Source: JALZKA01 sp963786495
GTDB lineage: Bacteria > Actinomycetota > Thermoleophilia > Solirubrobacterales > 70-9
NCBI GenBank assembly: GCA_963786495.1
Contig: CAWAZL010000009.1
Location: 1-34,807 of the forward strand
DNA length: 34,807 nucleotides
Direction: 5' to 3'
The translations under genes were made by a program, and so were the position numbers. Position 1 is the stretch's first letter; each line of letters starts with the position of its first letter. The notes under the pieces were generated by a model. The model saw only the letters and a program-made list of their open reading frames with translations, did no database searches and had not been told where the DNA came from. This document shows, one piece after another, positions 16,551 to 25,888 of the stretch.

Positions 16551-18865
16551 TTCGTCTTCACTTTGAACGTGTCGGCCGCCGGCGTGCGGTCGAGCTTGCC
16601 CTCGGAGTCGATCGCGCGGACAGCGAGTGAGTGAGTGCCGCGCGTGAGCCGCTTGAACTTCTGAGGTGAGACGCAGTCCTTCCACCCCTTGTTGTCCAGG
16701 TTGCACTCGAAGGTAAGGCCCGTTCCGTCGTCGGTGCCGCTGAAGGTCGCTGTTGCGGTCTTCTTCTTCACAGTGATCTCGTCGATCGCCGTGTCAGGCG
16801 CGTCGTTTGCCGGCGCGATCCGCTGGGGCTCAAGCGTGTAGGCGCCCTCGTCGTCGGCACCGTCGCCGCTGACAAGCTGGATGCGGTAAGTCTGGCCCGC
16901 GACCGTGTCGACGACTGCCTTGTCACCGGGCGTACTCCCCTGACCGCAGACCCCGCCACCCAGGTGCCGGATGGTCGTCAGGGCGGCCACTTCCTCCCCT
17001 GTGAAAACGGCCAGGGCCGTCGGCGTCTCGCTGCCACAGGTCGAGAGCTTGTACTCGCCGGTCGAGGGCGCCACCCATTTGTGCCAGGTCGAAACCAGGT
17101 TCTCCGAGTTGGGCTCACTTTCCTGCACGCTTGCGTCCGCCGTTGTCCCAGCGTCCGAGTCGACGTTGCCGCTGAGGCTGGCTGCGTCAGCGAAATCGTC
17201 ATTTGCCGGGCGATCAAACTTCGTGATTTCGAGGGTGAATTCACCCTGCTCCGCTAGACCCGCAACGGCGATCCTGAGCGGCTCGGTTCCGTCTGCGAAT
17301 GTCTCTGTGTAGGAGCCCTTGTTGCCCGGACATGGATTCACTTCCTCGGTGAGATCCTCGAGGCTCGAAGTGGTGTCTCCAAGGTGAACTACGGGCTGCG
17401 CCTTGAAGTTCGATTCACATGCCGAGAACCTGTAGTCGCCCGGGACGGGCGGAGTCCACGAGTACCAGACAGTTGGAAACGGGGCACCTAGGACATCCGC
17501 CTCCGCGGTCGCCGCGATGTTGTCGTCAGCGATCGTGGGCTCCGGGCCGGTCAGAGTTGTCGCACCGGCCAGTTCGTCGTTTGGCGGAACCGAGGCCCCG
17601 CGCATGCGCAACTCGAACGTGTCGGTCGCACCGCCGGCATCGCGTACCCGAATCGAGTAAATGGTTCCCATGGTCGCGGCGAACGTCTGCCGCTGGCCGC
17701 CTGCGCATGAGCTCTCTGTGGCGGGATGGACGGCAAGGGCGTTCAAGGGAGCTCCCGTGAAGACGTCCACCTCCGTGCTCGACTCGCAGCTCGAGACCGA
17801 GAATTGCCCGGCAGCCGGCGCCGTCCACGAGTACCAGACTGAAGCACCTAGGGGCACGGGCTCGCCAGCCTCGGACCCAGAGTCCTCAACGGTCCCTGGC
17901 TGTGTGAAGAAACCCGACACCGCTGTGGCGTTCGAGAAGTTGTCGTTGGCAGGCGGGTTGAGAACCTTGATGTTGAGAGCGACGCTTCCTGTCTTGGGGT
18001 CGCCCCGGGTGAAGATGAAGGGGCTGTTGGTGGCGCCGTCAACCGCGATTCGGTAGGTAGTGGCCGCGGCCAAGTTCACCAGCACCTTGCTCTGTTGCCC
18101 GCACGAGTCGGCGTTGCTGCCTCCGGGTACCGGCGTGAGCGCGTTCAGCGCATTTCCTGTGTAAATCGCAAGGTTGGTATTGAAGTCGCTCCCGCACGTG
18201 TCAATGCGAAACGCGCCGGTGCTCGGCGCGACCCAGTCGAACCAGATGCTTGCGCCGCCGCGCTGACCGGCAACGTGCAGTGGCTCGTCCGTCTCCCGGC
18301 TCGCGTTGTTCGTGTTGCCCGTGGCCGTGACCGGCGTCCCGGTCAAGTCCTGGCCATTCGCGAAGTCATCATTCGCAGGCGGGGTGACGAGGTCGAGTTG
18401 CAGATCGAACGCGCCGGGGTCGTAGGAGTCGACCGCGATCTTGTACGTGATCGTCGCTTCGGCGCGGAAGCGGGTGCGACTCGAGAAGCTCGCATCACTG
18501 CACGGCGGATTGTGCGCGTCGTCATTCGACGTCCGCTCCGTCAGGACGTTGACGGCGGCACCGGTGTAGACGCCGATCATCGTGTCGAGCCCCGATCCGC
18601 ACGTGTCGAGCTTGACCGTGCCGGTCGACGGCGAGGTCCACGAGTACCAGACCGAGCGGTCACTCTCGGTAGTTCCGGCATGGTTGGGCTCCCCCGCCTC
18701 CTCGGTTGCCTCGATGGTGGACCCGTTCACGTTCAGCGACGGGCCCGCGATCGTCTGAGCGAGCCCGAACGCGTCATTGCCGGGCGGGGCGGCCTGTGCC
18801 TGCGCGGCGAAAACGAGCGCGGCTGTCGCGATCGGCACTGCAACCAGCAGACGGCGATGCGACAC
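16547..18865 (-). CDS. Secreted protein with five PPC-like beta-sandwich repeats and a C-terminal Ig-like domain
   Basis: A 772-residue exported protein. Residues 1-26 are a Sec signal peptide. Five repeats of about 120-140 residues follow (about 28-160, 162-302, 304-424, 427-550, 552-682). Each opens with PPANDDFANA-like sequence, carries a WYSWTAPSTGTVKLDTCGS core and a VYTGAALNALT strand, and ends in TTYRIAVDG. This is the pattern of the bacterial pre-peptidase C-terminal (PPC)-like domains common in actinobacterial surface proteins. Paired cysteines in each repeat suggest disulfides. The C-terminus (690-772) has an Ig-like sequence with LTFECNLDNKGWKDCVSPQK and HSLAVRAIDSEGKLD. No protease or other catalytic domain is present. 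Start GTG 18865 has AGGGGG five bases upstream. It is probably a surface-binding or matrix protein. Confidence 0.85.
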   Translation of the reverse strand: MSHRRLLVAVPIATAALVFAAQAQAAPPGNDAFGLAQTIAGPSLNVNGSTIEATEEAGEPNHAGTTESDRSVWYSWTSPSTGTVKLDTCGSGLDTMIGVYTGAAVNVLTERTSNDDAHNPPCSDASFSSRTRFRAEATITYKIAVDSYDPGAFDLQLDLVTPPANDDFANGQDLTGTPVTATGNTNNASRETDEPLHVAGQRGGASIWFDWVAPSTGAFRIDTCGSDFNTNLAIYTGNALNALTPVPGGSNADSCGQQSKVLVNLAAATTYRIAVDGATNSPFIFTRGDPKTGSVALNIKVLNPPANDNFSNATAVSGFFTQPGTVEDSGSEAGEPVPLGASVWYSWTAPAAGQFSVSSCESSTEVDVFTGAPLNALAVHPATESSCAGGQRQTFAATMGTIYSIRVRDAGGATDTFELRMRGASVPPNDELAGATTLTGPEPTIADDNIAATAEADVLGAPFPTVWYSWTPPVPGDYRFSACESNFKAQPVVHLGDTTSSLEDLTEEVNPCPGNKGSYTETFADGTEPLRIAVAGLAEQGEFTLEITKFDRPANDDFADAASLSGNVDSDAGTTADASVQESEPNSENLVSTWHKWVAPSTGEYKLSTCGSETPTALAVFTGEEVAALTTIRHLGGGVCGQGSTPGDKAVVDTVAGQTYRIQLVSGDGADDEGAYTLEPQRIAPANDAPDTAIDEITVKKKTATATFSGTDDGTGLTFECNLDNKGWKDCVSPQKFKRLTRGTHSLAVRAIDSEGKLDRTPAADTFKVKTN

Positions 18866-18917
18866 GTTGACCCCCTAGGTCAGGATTGCCCCGAGGTCCG
18901 ATCGAGGTAGGGGCAGA

Positions 18918-19550
18918 CTACGCCGTTGGCGCAGCGGGCGGCGCAGTGGGTGCGGCAGCGGCCGCGCTTGGCTGCTCCGGGTCCCACTCGAACGGCGGGT
19001 ACTTCGTGACCATGAAGGCGCCGTAGACGTTCGAGCGAGCCTGCCAGCGGATGCCGTTCAGCGCCATGTCGAACAGGCCCGTCGGGATCTTCTTGGTGAA
19101 GAGAATCGTGAAGAAGGAGATCAGGGTGACGAGCCCCACGAGGTAGCCCAGGATCGCGGCGATCAAGTGGTACGGGAGGATCAAAAGCCACTGGACGAGC
19201 GGCCGCCAGCGGTCGACTCCCTGTTCGGGGTAGGCGAGGTCGTAGACGACCGTGTCGTCGGGCTGTGGCTGAGTGCTGAACGCCGGGTACTTATCGGTCA
19301 GGAGGCAGAAGTAGGCGCCGAGGCGGGCGCCCCAGCGGCCCACTCCGACGAGGAAGTTGAAGATTCCTTCGGGAAAGCGGCCCGTGACGATGACCGCGAA
19401 GAAGGCGCCGATCCATGCGAAGAACGCTGCGAGGATGACGAACAGGAAGACGAAGGCGTTCGGGAGGATCAGGAGCCACTTGACGAGCGGCATGAAGCGG
19501 CTGTACTCCTCCTGATGCTGGATCTCGTAAGTCAGCGGGAACGGCGTCAT
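18918..19550 (-). CDS. DUF4389 membrane protein, duplicated unit
   Basis: A 210-residue protein built of two copies of a DUF4389-like unit. Each copy has a tyrosine- and proline-rich start (TYEIQHQEEYSRFMPLVKWL; VYDLAYPEQGVDRWRPLVQW), a membrane segment (LLILPNAFVFLFVILAAFFA; LLILPYHLIAAILGYLVGLV), a second hydrophobic stretch and a tail with RWGARLGAYFCLLTDKYPAF or RWQARSNVYGAFMVTKYPPF. It ends in an Ala/Pro-rich tail. The family's function is unknown. It lies 55 bases downstream of ilvC on the same strand and 52 bases before the PPC-like gene; the flanking gaps hold only ribosome sites. Confidence 0.88.
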   Translation of the reverse strand: MTPFPLTYEIQHQEEYSRFMPLVKWLLILPNAFVFLFVILAAFFAWIGAFFAVIVTGRFPEGIFNFLVGVGRWGARLGAYFCLLTDKYPAFSTQPQPDDTVVYDLAYPEQGVDRWRPLVQWLLILPYHLIAAILGYLVGLVTLISFFTILFTKKIPTGLFDMALNGIRWQARSNVYGAFMVTKYPPFEWDPEQPSAAAAAPTAPPAAPTA

Positions 19551-19605
19551 CTTGAATCCCCCGATTCAGTTGTTACGCGGCGGGCGCGCCGCGTTGGATG
19601 CGACT

Positions 19606-20613
19606 CTACAGCTCGCCTTGGTCGATCCAAGGCATCATGCCGCGAAGGTCCGACCCGACGCTCTCGATCTGCGAGTCCGCGGATTCCTTGCGCATGCGGT
19701 CGAAGTTCTCGCCGCCGGCGCGGTTCTCGGCGATCCACTCCTTGGCGAACTCGCCCGACTGGATTTCCGACAGGATCTGCTTCATCGCCGCGCGCGTCTC
19801 GTCGGTGATGACGCGGGGGCCGCGGGTCATGTCGCCGTACTCGGCTGTGTTGGAGATGGAGTAGCGCATCCCGCCTAGCCCCTTCTCGTACATGAGGTCG
19901 ACGATGAGCTTCAACTCGTGGAGGCACTCGAAGTAGGCGAGGCGGGGGTCGTACCCGGCCTCGACCAGCGTCTCGAAGCCCGCCTGGACCAGCTCGGTGG
20001 CGCCGCCGCACAGGACGGCCTGCTCGCCGAAGAGGTCCGTTTCGCACTCGTCCTTGAATGTCGTCTCGATGACGCCGGCGCGGCCGCCGCCGACTCCCGA
20101 GGCGTAGGCGAGGACCTGCTCGCGCGCGGTGCCCGAGTCGTCCGCGTGGACGGCCATGAGGCACGGTACGCCTCTCCCCTCCTCGTACTGGCGGCGGACG
20201 AGGTGGCCGGGGCCCTTGGGGGCGACCATGCCGACGTCGACGCCGGGCGGGGGCTCGATCTGGTCGAAGTGGATCGCGAAGCCGTGGGCGAACATCAGGA
20301 GGTTGCCCTCGGAGATGCCGTCCTTGATGTCGGACTCCCAGATCTCGGCCTGGCGCTCGTCCGGCAAGAGGATCATCACGACGTCGCCCTTCGAGGCGGC
20401 GTCGGCGACATCGAGGACCTCGAGGCCGGCAGCCTCGGCCTTGGCGCGCGAGGACGAGTCGGGGCGCAGGCCGACGACGACGTCGTGGCCGGATTCCTTG
20501 AGGTTCAGGGCGTGAGCATGACCCTGCGAGCCGAACCCGAGGATCGCGATCGTCTTGCCCTTGAGAGCGTCGGGGTTGGCATCAGCGTCGTAGAAGATTC
20601 CATCGTCTGGCAT
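19606..20613 (-). CDS. ilvC: Ketol-acid reductoisomerase, class I
   Basis: NADP-dependent isomeroreductase acting on acetolactate and acetohydroxybutyrate, second common step of valine/isoleucine synthesis. It has 335 residues, the short class I length. It shows KTIAILGFGSQGHAHALNLK (nucleotide loop), VVVGLRPDSSSRAKAE, MVAPKGPGHLVRRQYEEGRG and the metal ligands in ECETDLFGEQAVLCGG and AYFECLHELKLIVDLMYEKG. Start ATG 20613 (MPDDGIFYDADANPD) is favoured over the longer open frame because alignment begins there. No ribosome site is visible, but TAACCT lies eight bases upstream, so it may be leaderless. It is divergent from the esterase gene. Confidence 0.96.
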   Translation of the reverse strand: MPDDGIFYDADANPDALKGKTIAILGFGSQGHAHALNLKESGHDVVVGLRPDSSSRAKAEAAGLEVLDVADAASKGDVVMILLPDERQAEIWESDIKDGISEGNLLMFAHGFAIHFDQIEPPPGVDVGMVAPKGPGHLVRRQYEEGRGVPCLMAVHADDSGTAREQVLAYASGVGGGRAGVIETTFKDECETDLFGEQAVLCGGATELVQAGFETLVEAGYDPRLAYFECLHELKLIVDLMYEKGLGGMRYSISNTAEYGDMTRGPRVITDETRAAMKQILSEIQSGEFAKEWIAENRAGGENFDRMRKESADSQIESVGSDLRGMMPWIDQGEL

Positions 20614-20632
20614 GCGGCGGCAGGTTACTGTC

Positions 20633-20638
20633 CATAAT
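20633..20638 (+). promoter_or_regulatory. -10-like CATAAT, six bases before the esterase GTG
   Basis: CATAAT matches five of six -10 consensus positions and ends six bases before GTG 20645, so transcription would start on the start codon. No ribosome site is present. It lies in the 31-base gap between divergent ilvC and the esterase gene. Confidence 0.45.
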
Positions 20639-20644
20639 CGGCCC

Positions 20645-21680
20645 GTGATCAAGTCGCCTTCGCACGACCCCTGGGGCCGCGACCTGGCGGGCGAGCTCCA
20701 CGAGCTGACTTTCGAGAGCGAGGTGCTCAAGGGCAACCCCCTCGGCGACCCGGCCTCGCGGCCTCTCTACGTCTACACGCCGCCGGGCTGGCCCGACGAT
20801 GGTCCGTACCCGGCCGTGTGGGCGATCCAGGGCATGACCGGGCAGATCGACATGTGGCGGAACCGCAATCCGTACGGCACGACATTCACGGAAGACGTCG
20901 ACCGTCTGATTGCCGCCGGCGATTGCCCGCCGGTCGTCATGCCCATGCCCGACTGCTGGACCGCGTACGGCGGCTCGCAGTTCATCGACTCGGCGGGCAC
21001 CGGCCCCTACATGACCTACCTCTGCGACGAGCTCGTCCCGTTCGTGGACGAGCGTTTCTCGACCATCGCCGCAGCGAGCGGCCGGGCGGTCCAGGGCAAG
21101 TCGTCAGGCGGCTATGGAGCGCTGGTCCTGGCGATGCTCCGCCCCGATCTCTGGGGTGGGCTCGGCGACGTGTCCGGCGATTCGGCCTTCGAGCACTGCT
21201 ACCTGCCCGACGTCGCTCCGGCCTGGTCGACCTCCGCGAACACGACTCGATCGATGCGTTTTGGGCCTGGATGCTCGACCAGCCCAAGGTGCCCGACAGC
21301 GCCTTCCCGCGGTCAACCTGATCGCCATGGCCGCTTGTTACTCGCCCGGCGCGGACGGGGCGCCTGAGCTGCCGTTCTCGATGGAAGACGGGTCGCTCCG
21401 CGAAGACGTGTGGGAGCGCTGGCTCGAGTGGGACCCGGTGCGGATGTTGCCGGGCCATCTCGACGAGATGCGCGGCATGCGGGCGATCTCGCTCGAGTGC
21501 GGCCTGCAGGACGAGTTCAACCTCCAAGTGGGCACGGCGATGCTCCACACGCGGCTCGACCAAGCGGGCATCGACCATCGCTTCGAGCTTTTCGAGGGCA
21601 AGCACGGCGGTATCAACTACCGCTACGCGCCGCTGGTCGCCTGGCTCGCCGAGCGACTCGGCACGCCCGACGAAGCATGA
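20645..21680 (+). CDS. Putative esterase, esterase-D/PF00756-like alpha/beta hydrolase (two frameshifts)
   Basis: About 345 residues in reconstruction. The N-terminal part reads VIKSPSHDPWGRDLAGELHE then SRPLYVYTPPGWPDDGPYPA. It carries the nucleophile elbow AVQGKSSGGYGALVLAMLRP (GxSxG). The C-terminal part gives LIAMAACYSPGADGAPELPF, MRAISLECGLQDEFNLQVGT and the histidine region FEGKHGGINYRYAPLVAWL. The middle (GLVDLREHDSIDAFWAWMLD) is in a third frame, so one indel near 21219-21222 and one near 21307-21311 are needed. Family members hydrolyse acyl or siderophore esters or act as mycolyl-type transferases; the substrate is unknown and there is no clear signal peptide. It is convergent with menE, with a REP-like palindrome between the two stops. 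Confidence 0.75.
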
Positions 21681-21691
21681 GCGTTTCGTTA

Positions 21692-21704
21692 GGGGTCTGA
21701 CCCC
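21692..21704. repeat. REP-like palindrome, copy 3 (single unit)
   Basis: GGGGTCTGACCCC fills the space between the convergent 3' ends of the esterase (stop 21680) and menE genes. Its last base is part of the menE stop codon, which reads TAG-GGGTCAGACCCC from the menE side. The long tail of copies 2 and 4 is absent. A hairpin here could act as a bidirectional terminator. Confidence 0.7.
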
Positions 21705-22993
21705 TAGCGCAGGACCGTGCGCATCAGCTTGCCGGACGCCGTGCGTGGCAGGTCCGGGACGAAGATGAAGCTCTTCGGCACCTCGTAGCCCGCGAGCTCG
21801 GGCGGCAGTGGGCGCGGAGCGCCTCCGCGTCCTCCGCCGCTCCCGGCCGTATGAGCGACCACTGCCGGTCACCGCCTCCTGCCATTCGGGGTCGGGCCTG
21901 CCGACGACCGCCGCGTCCGCCACGTTCGGGATGCGCCTTGATGACTTCCTCGACCCGCTCGGGCATGACGTTCTCGCCGCCCGTGACGATCAGGTCGTCC
22001 TCGCGCGGCCGTCGACCCACAGGTAGCCCTCGGAGTCGATCGGTCCGAGGTCGCCGGTGTGATAGCCAGCCGCTTCGACTCGCCGCGCCCGGGCGCGACG
22101 ACAGGCCCGCGGACTGGATCTCGCCGTCCTGGATGCTCATCTGCGGCGCCGAGCGCAAGCCCGACCGGCGGAGCCCGCTTTGCGCTCGGCGTCGGCCGAT
22201 CTCCAGAAGCGTCACCTGCGACGTCGTCTCGGTCATGCCGTAGACCTGGATCACGGTGGCGCCGCGGCCCGTCGCCTCCTCGATCGCGTCAACGGGGACA
22301 GGGCCTCCGCCCAAGACGATCGCCCGGGGGCCCGTGAGGTCGACGTCGGCCTCGAGCAGGCGGACGAGCTGCGTGGCGACCAGGGACACCAGGGTCACTC
22401 CATCTTCGGCGAAGGACTCAGCGACCTTCTCGACGTCGAAGCCATCGTGGATCACGGCGCCGATTCCGCATACAGCGGCGCGGGTGAGGATCGAAAAGCC
22501 CGCCACGTGATGAACGGGCAGGCAGCAGAGCCACCGGTCCTGAGGGCCATGCCAAGCCCGAAGGCGGTGCCGATCGCGCTGTAGAGAAGTTCTCTCGCGT
22601 GAGGTCGACCGGTCGCGGCGCGCCCGAGGTCCCGCACGTGTAGAGCCGCGCGAGCGTCCCCGGGGATCCGAACGCGATGCGCGGGCCGTCATCGCGTCAA
22701 GCGGTTGCGATGGGGACGGCGGCTGGCCCGGTACGTGCGGTTCAACGGCTGCGCCCAGGCTCCACGCCGCGTGGAGGATGGCGGCGAACTCCGGCGTTGG
22801 GCGTGCCTCAAGCGGCACGATTGACCCAACCGCTACGCCCTGCCCCTTGAGGCGGGCGGCGGCCTGCTCGGCCTCATGCTGCAGCTCGCCGAAGCTGACG
22901 TCCACCCCGCTCGTGCGCAACGCGAAGCGCTCGGGCATCGAGGCAGCCCGTTGGGCGAGCCATGTCTGTCGGTCTGTGCTCTCACCTCGCCAT
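21704..22993 (-). CDS. menE: o-Succinylbenzoate--CoA ligase, heavily frameshifted
   Basis: AMP-forming acyl-CoA ligase of menaquinone synthesis. Blocks in order, spread over all frames: TWLAQRAASMPERFALRTSG then VDVSFGELQHEAEQAAARL; the P-loop LYTCGTSGAPRPVDLT; CCLPVHHVAGFSILTRAA; DGVTLVSLVATQLVRLLE; RAIVLGGGPVPVDAIEEATG; YGMTETTSQVTLLEIG; DDLIVTGGENVMPERVEEVI; and the C-terminus EVPKSFIFVPDLPRTASGKL with MRTVLR, ending at TAG 21706-21704. At least five indels are needed, more than in any neighbour. The likely start is ATG 22993 (one indel inside the first codons). The position facing menB supports the call. Whether this is assembly error or a decaying gene cannot be settled here. Confidence 0.8.
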
Positions 22994-22996
22994 AAT
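22991..22996 (+). promoter_or_regulatory. -10-like CATAAT upstream of menB
   Basis: CATAAT ends eight bases before GTG 23005 and there is no ribosome site, so menB mRNA is probably leaderless or nearly so. The hexamer overlaps the presumed menE start codon on the other strand, so the divergent men genes share this short control region. Confidence 0.45.
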
Positions 22997-23004
22997 CCCC
23001 CACC

Positions 23005-23883
23005 GTGCCGATCCGACACCGAGACGCCCCGCCCGAGGACAGCCTCTATGCGCCGATCGAGTGGGCTTCTGCCCACGAGTACGGCGACCTCCTCTATGAG
23101 AAGGGCGACGGGATCGCGAAGATCTCGATCAACCGGCCAGAGGTGCGAAACGCATTCCGGCCGCAGACCCTCGCGGAGCTGCGCGACGCGTTCAACCGTG
23201 CGCGGGACGACACCGAGGTCGGCTCGATCATCTTCACCGGAGCCGGCGACGATGCGTTCTGCTCCGGTGGCGACCAGCGGATCCGCGGCGACGATGGCTA
23301 TATCGGGGACGACGAGGTCGCGCAGAAGGGGGTCGGGCGCCTGGACGTGGGCGACCTCCACGTGCAGATCCGCCGGCTGCCGAAGCCCGTCGTGGCGATG
23401 GTCGCGGGCTACGCCGTCGGCGGCGGCCACATCCTGCACCTCGTCTGCGACCTGACGATCGCCGCCGAGAATGCGCAGTTCGGCCAGACCGGACCGCGGG
23501 TCGGCTCGTTCGACGGCGGCTTCGGCGCCTCGCTGCTCGCGAACAACATCGGCGTCAAGCGCGCCAAGGAGATCTGGTTCCTGTGCCGCCTCTACAACGC
23601 GTCGGAGGCGCTGCAGATGGGCCTCGTCAACACGGTCGTCCCGACCTCGGAGCTCGAACGCGAAACGGTCGCCTGGTGCCGCGAGATGAACGCGCTCTCC
23701 CCCCTCGCCCTGCGCCTGCTCAAGTCGAGCTTCAACGCGACCGAGGACGGCGTCACGGGCATCCAGCAGCTCTCGCACGACGCGACGCTCCTCTTCTACA
23801 TGTCCGAGGAGGGCCAGGAGGGCCGCAACTCCTTCCAGGAGGGGCGTTCGCCGGACTTCTCGAAGTACCCGCGTAGGCCTTGA
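23005..23883 (+). CDS. menB: 1,4-Dihydroxy-2-naphthoyl-CoA synthase
   Basis: Crotonase-fold enzyme that closes the second ring of the naphthoquinone from succinylbenzoyl-CoA. It has 292 residues. Typical MenB features are ISINRPEVRNAFRPQTLAEL, IIFTGAGDDAFCSGGDQRIR (SGGDQ oxyanion/bicarbonate region), KPVVAMVAGYAVGGGHILHL, NAQFGQTGPRVGSFDGGFGA (GSFDGG) and the C-terminal LSHDATLLFYMSEEGQEGRN with FSKYPRRP. Start GTG 23005 (VPIRHRDAPPEDSLYAPIEW) is favoured since no other start lies upstream in a sensible position. The stop overlaps menA as TTGA. The gene reads cleanly. Confidence 0.96.
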   Translation: MPIRHRDAPPEDSLYAPIEWASAHEYGDLLYEKGDGIAKISINRPEVRNAFRPQTLAELRDAFNRARDDTEVGSIIFTGAGDDAFCSGGDQRIRGDDGYIGDDEVAQKGVGRLDVGDLHVQIRRLPKPVVAMVAGYAVGGGHILHLVCDLTIAAENAQFGQTGPRVGSFDGGFGASLLANNIGVKRAKEIWFLCRLYNASEALQMGLVNTVVPTSELERETVAWCREMNALSPLALRLLKSSFNATEDGVTGIQQLSHDATLLFYMSEEGQEGRNSFQEGRSPDFSKYPRRP

Positions 23884-24762
23884 GTCCTTTCCGCATCTGG
23901 ATGATGGCCGCCCGGCCGCGAACGCTGCCCGCGGCCGTCGCCCCCGTGCTGGTGGGCACCGCGTGCGCCTACTACTTCGTCGAGGACATCCGCGGCCTCG
24001 CGTTCGCGGCGGCGCTCGTCGGCTCGATCCTGATCCAGATCGGCACGAACCTCGCGAACGACTACTCGGACGCCAAGCGGGGCGCTGACACCGCCGACCG
24101 CCTGGGACCGGTGCGCGTCACGTCGGCGGGGCTCATCGCCCCGAGGCGAGTCCTCCGCGCCACCTGGATCGCGTTTGGGCTCGCGGCCCTGACCGGCATC
24201 TACCTGGCGACGGTGGCGGGCCCGGTGATCATCCTCGTAGGCGTGCTCTCGATCGCCGCCGGCGTCCTCTACACGGGCGGCCCCCGGCCCTACGGCTACG
24301 CGGGGATGGGCGAGCTCTTCGTCTTTCTCTTCTTCGGCCTGGTCGCCGTGAACGGCTCGTTCTACGTGCAGCTCGAAGAACTCGACTGCCTGCCGCTGCT
24401 CCTGAGCGTCTCGGTCGGCTTCCTCTCGACCGCGATCCTGGTCGTGAACAACGTCCGCGATCTCGAGACCGACAAGCGCGCCGACAAGCGGACGCTGGCT
24501 GTACGCCTCGGGCGCGAGCGCACACGGACCTCTATGCCGCCCTCGTCGATGTGCCTTCCTCTTGCTGCCGATCGCGATTGCTCTCGGCGACGGGCCCTGG
24601 CTGGCGCTCATCGCGATCGGCTCGCTGCCGCTGGCGTTCGAGCCGCTAAGGGCGGTCCGGACCCGCACGGACGGCCCGGCGCTGAATGGTGCCCTGGCTG
24701 GGACCGGTGCGCTGCTGGGGGCATTCAGCTTGCTGCTCTCGGTCGGCCTCGTCCTCGGTTAG
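23880..24762 (+). CDS. menA: 1,4-Dihydroxy-2-naphthoate polyprenyltransferase (two frameshifts)
   Basis: Membrane UbiA-family prenyltransferase that attaches the isoprenoid chain in menaquinone synthesis. The TTG start 23880-23882 overlaps the menB stop and gives LSPFRIWMMAARPRTLPAAV. The first prenyl-diphosphate motif is QIGTNLANDYSDAKRGADT (NxxxDxxxD). Hydrophobic segments and GVLYTGGPRPYGYAGMGEL follow, then the second aspartate motif VVNNVRDLETDKRADKRTLA. After about 24522 the correct chain shifts frame (DLYAALVDV) and again near 24551 (LPIAIALGDGPWLALIAIGS, FEPLRAVRTRTDGPALNGAL), ending at TAG 24760-24762. With these two one-base corrections all expected segments are present. Confidence 0.9.
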
Positions 24763-24769
24763 GGGCGCG

Positions 24770-25888
24770 ATGAAGATCGAGCGCGCCGAGACCGTCGCGT
24801 ACTCCCTTCCCTTCGCCAAGCCCTATGTCACGGCTCGGGGAGAGATCCACGAGCGCGAGATGGTGCTCTTGCGCCTGAAGACCGACGCTGGCTTCGAAGG
24901 CCTCGGCGAGGCCGTGCCGCTGGCCCTCCGCGGCGACAAGCCCGTATCTGAGGTCGCTGACCAGGTAGAGGACGCCGCCAGGCGCCTCACCGGCGTGGAC
25001 CTGGAGCAGGGGCTCGAGGACCCGCTCGCGTTCGCCGTGACGACAATGGTTGAGCTCCGCCTTGCGCGCCGCGTCTCCCCCGCGACCTCCGCCGCCCTCG
25101 AATGCGCGATCTTCGACGTTGTCGCGAAGGCCGCCGGGCTGCCGGTGTGGAAGCTGGCGGGAGCGACCGAAGCGCAAGCGATCGCCTGCAACGCCACGCT
25201 CACAGCCGGCCGGCCCAACGACGTCGCCCGCCAAGCCGCGGAATGGGTCGGCGAGGGTTACGGGACGGTCAAGCTCAAGCTGGGCGCCGGCGACGACGAC
25301 GTCGCGACGGTCGAGGCGGTTCGCGAGGCGGTCGGGCCTGACGTCAAGATCCGCATCGACGCCAACGAGGCCTGGGACGCGCCGCTCGCCACGGACCTCC
25401 TGAAGTTGATCGAGCCGTTCGGGATCGAGCTGGCGGAGCAGCCCGTCAGCGGGCTGCGAGCGATGGCGCGCGTCGCGGCCGATACCGAGGTGCCCCTGGC
25501 TGCCGACGAATCCATCACCTCCGAGGCCGACGCCCACCGCGCGGTCCAGCGGCGATCGTGCCACTACGCCACCGCGAAGCTCTCCAAGGTGGGCGGCGTC
25601 GGCGCCGCTCGCCAGATCGCGAGGGTCATCCCCACCTACCTCTCGAGCGCGCTCGACGGACCGGTCGGAATCGCCGCAGCCGCCCATGCCGCCCAGATCC
25701 TGCGCGAGGACGGCAACGACCCCGGCCTGGCCCAAGGCCTGGCAACGCAGCGCCTCTTCGACGAGACGATCGCCTCGCGCGAGTGCGAGCTCCGCGACGG
25801 CAATCTCCACCTGCCGGAAGGCCCCGGCTTGGGCGTGGAGCTCGACGAGGACGCGCTCGCCCGCCGCGCGGATAGCTTTCGGCGCTGA
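24770..25888 (+). CDS. menC: o-Succinylbenzoate synthase, enolase superfamily
   Basis: Dehydrates SHCHC to o-succinylbenzoate in menaquinone synthesis. It has 372 residues. The N-terminal capping domain is IERAETVAYSLPFAKPYVTA. Barrel motifs are GTVKLKLGAGD (KxK catalytic lysine), IRIDANEAWDAP (Asp), GIELAEQPVSGLRAMARVAA (Glu), PLAADESITSEADAH (Asp), TAKLSKVGGVGAARQIARV (second catalytic Lys) and YLSSALDGPVGIAAAAHAAQ. By sequence alone the group overlaps with N-acylamino acid racemases and dipeptide epimerases; position between menA and menD decides the call. Start ATG 24770 is eight bases after the menA stop, and the stop overlaps the menD start (TGATG). Confidence 0.92.
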   Translation: MKIERAETVAYSLPFAKPYVTARGEIHEREMVLLRLKTDAGFEGLGEAVPLALRGDKPVSEVADQVEDAARRLTGVDLEQGLEDPLAFAVTTMVELRLARRVSPATSAALECAIFDVVAKAAGLPVWKLAGATEAQAIACNATLTAGRPNDVARQAAEWVGEGYGTVKLKLGAGDDDVATVEAVREAVGPDVKIRIDANEAWDAPLATDLLKLIEPFGIELAEQPVSGLRAMARVAADTEVPLAADESITSEADAHRAVQRRSCHYATAKLSKVGGVGAARQIARVIPTYLSSALDGPVGIAAAAHAAQILREDGNDPGLAQGLATQRLFDETIASRECELRDGNLHLPEGPGLGVELDEDALARRADSFRR

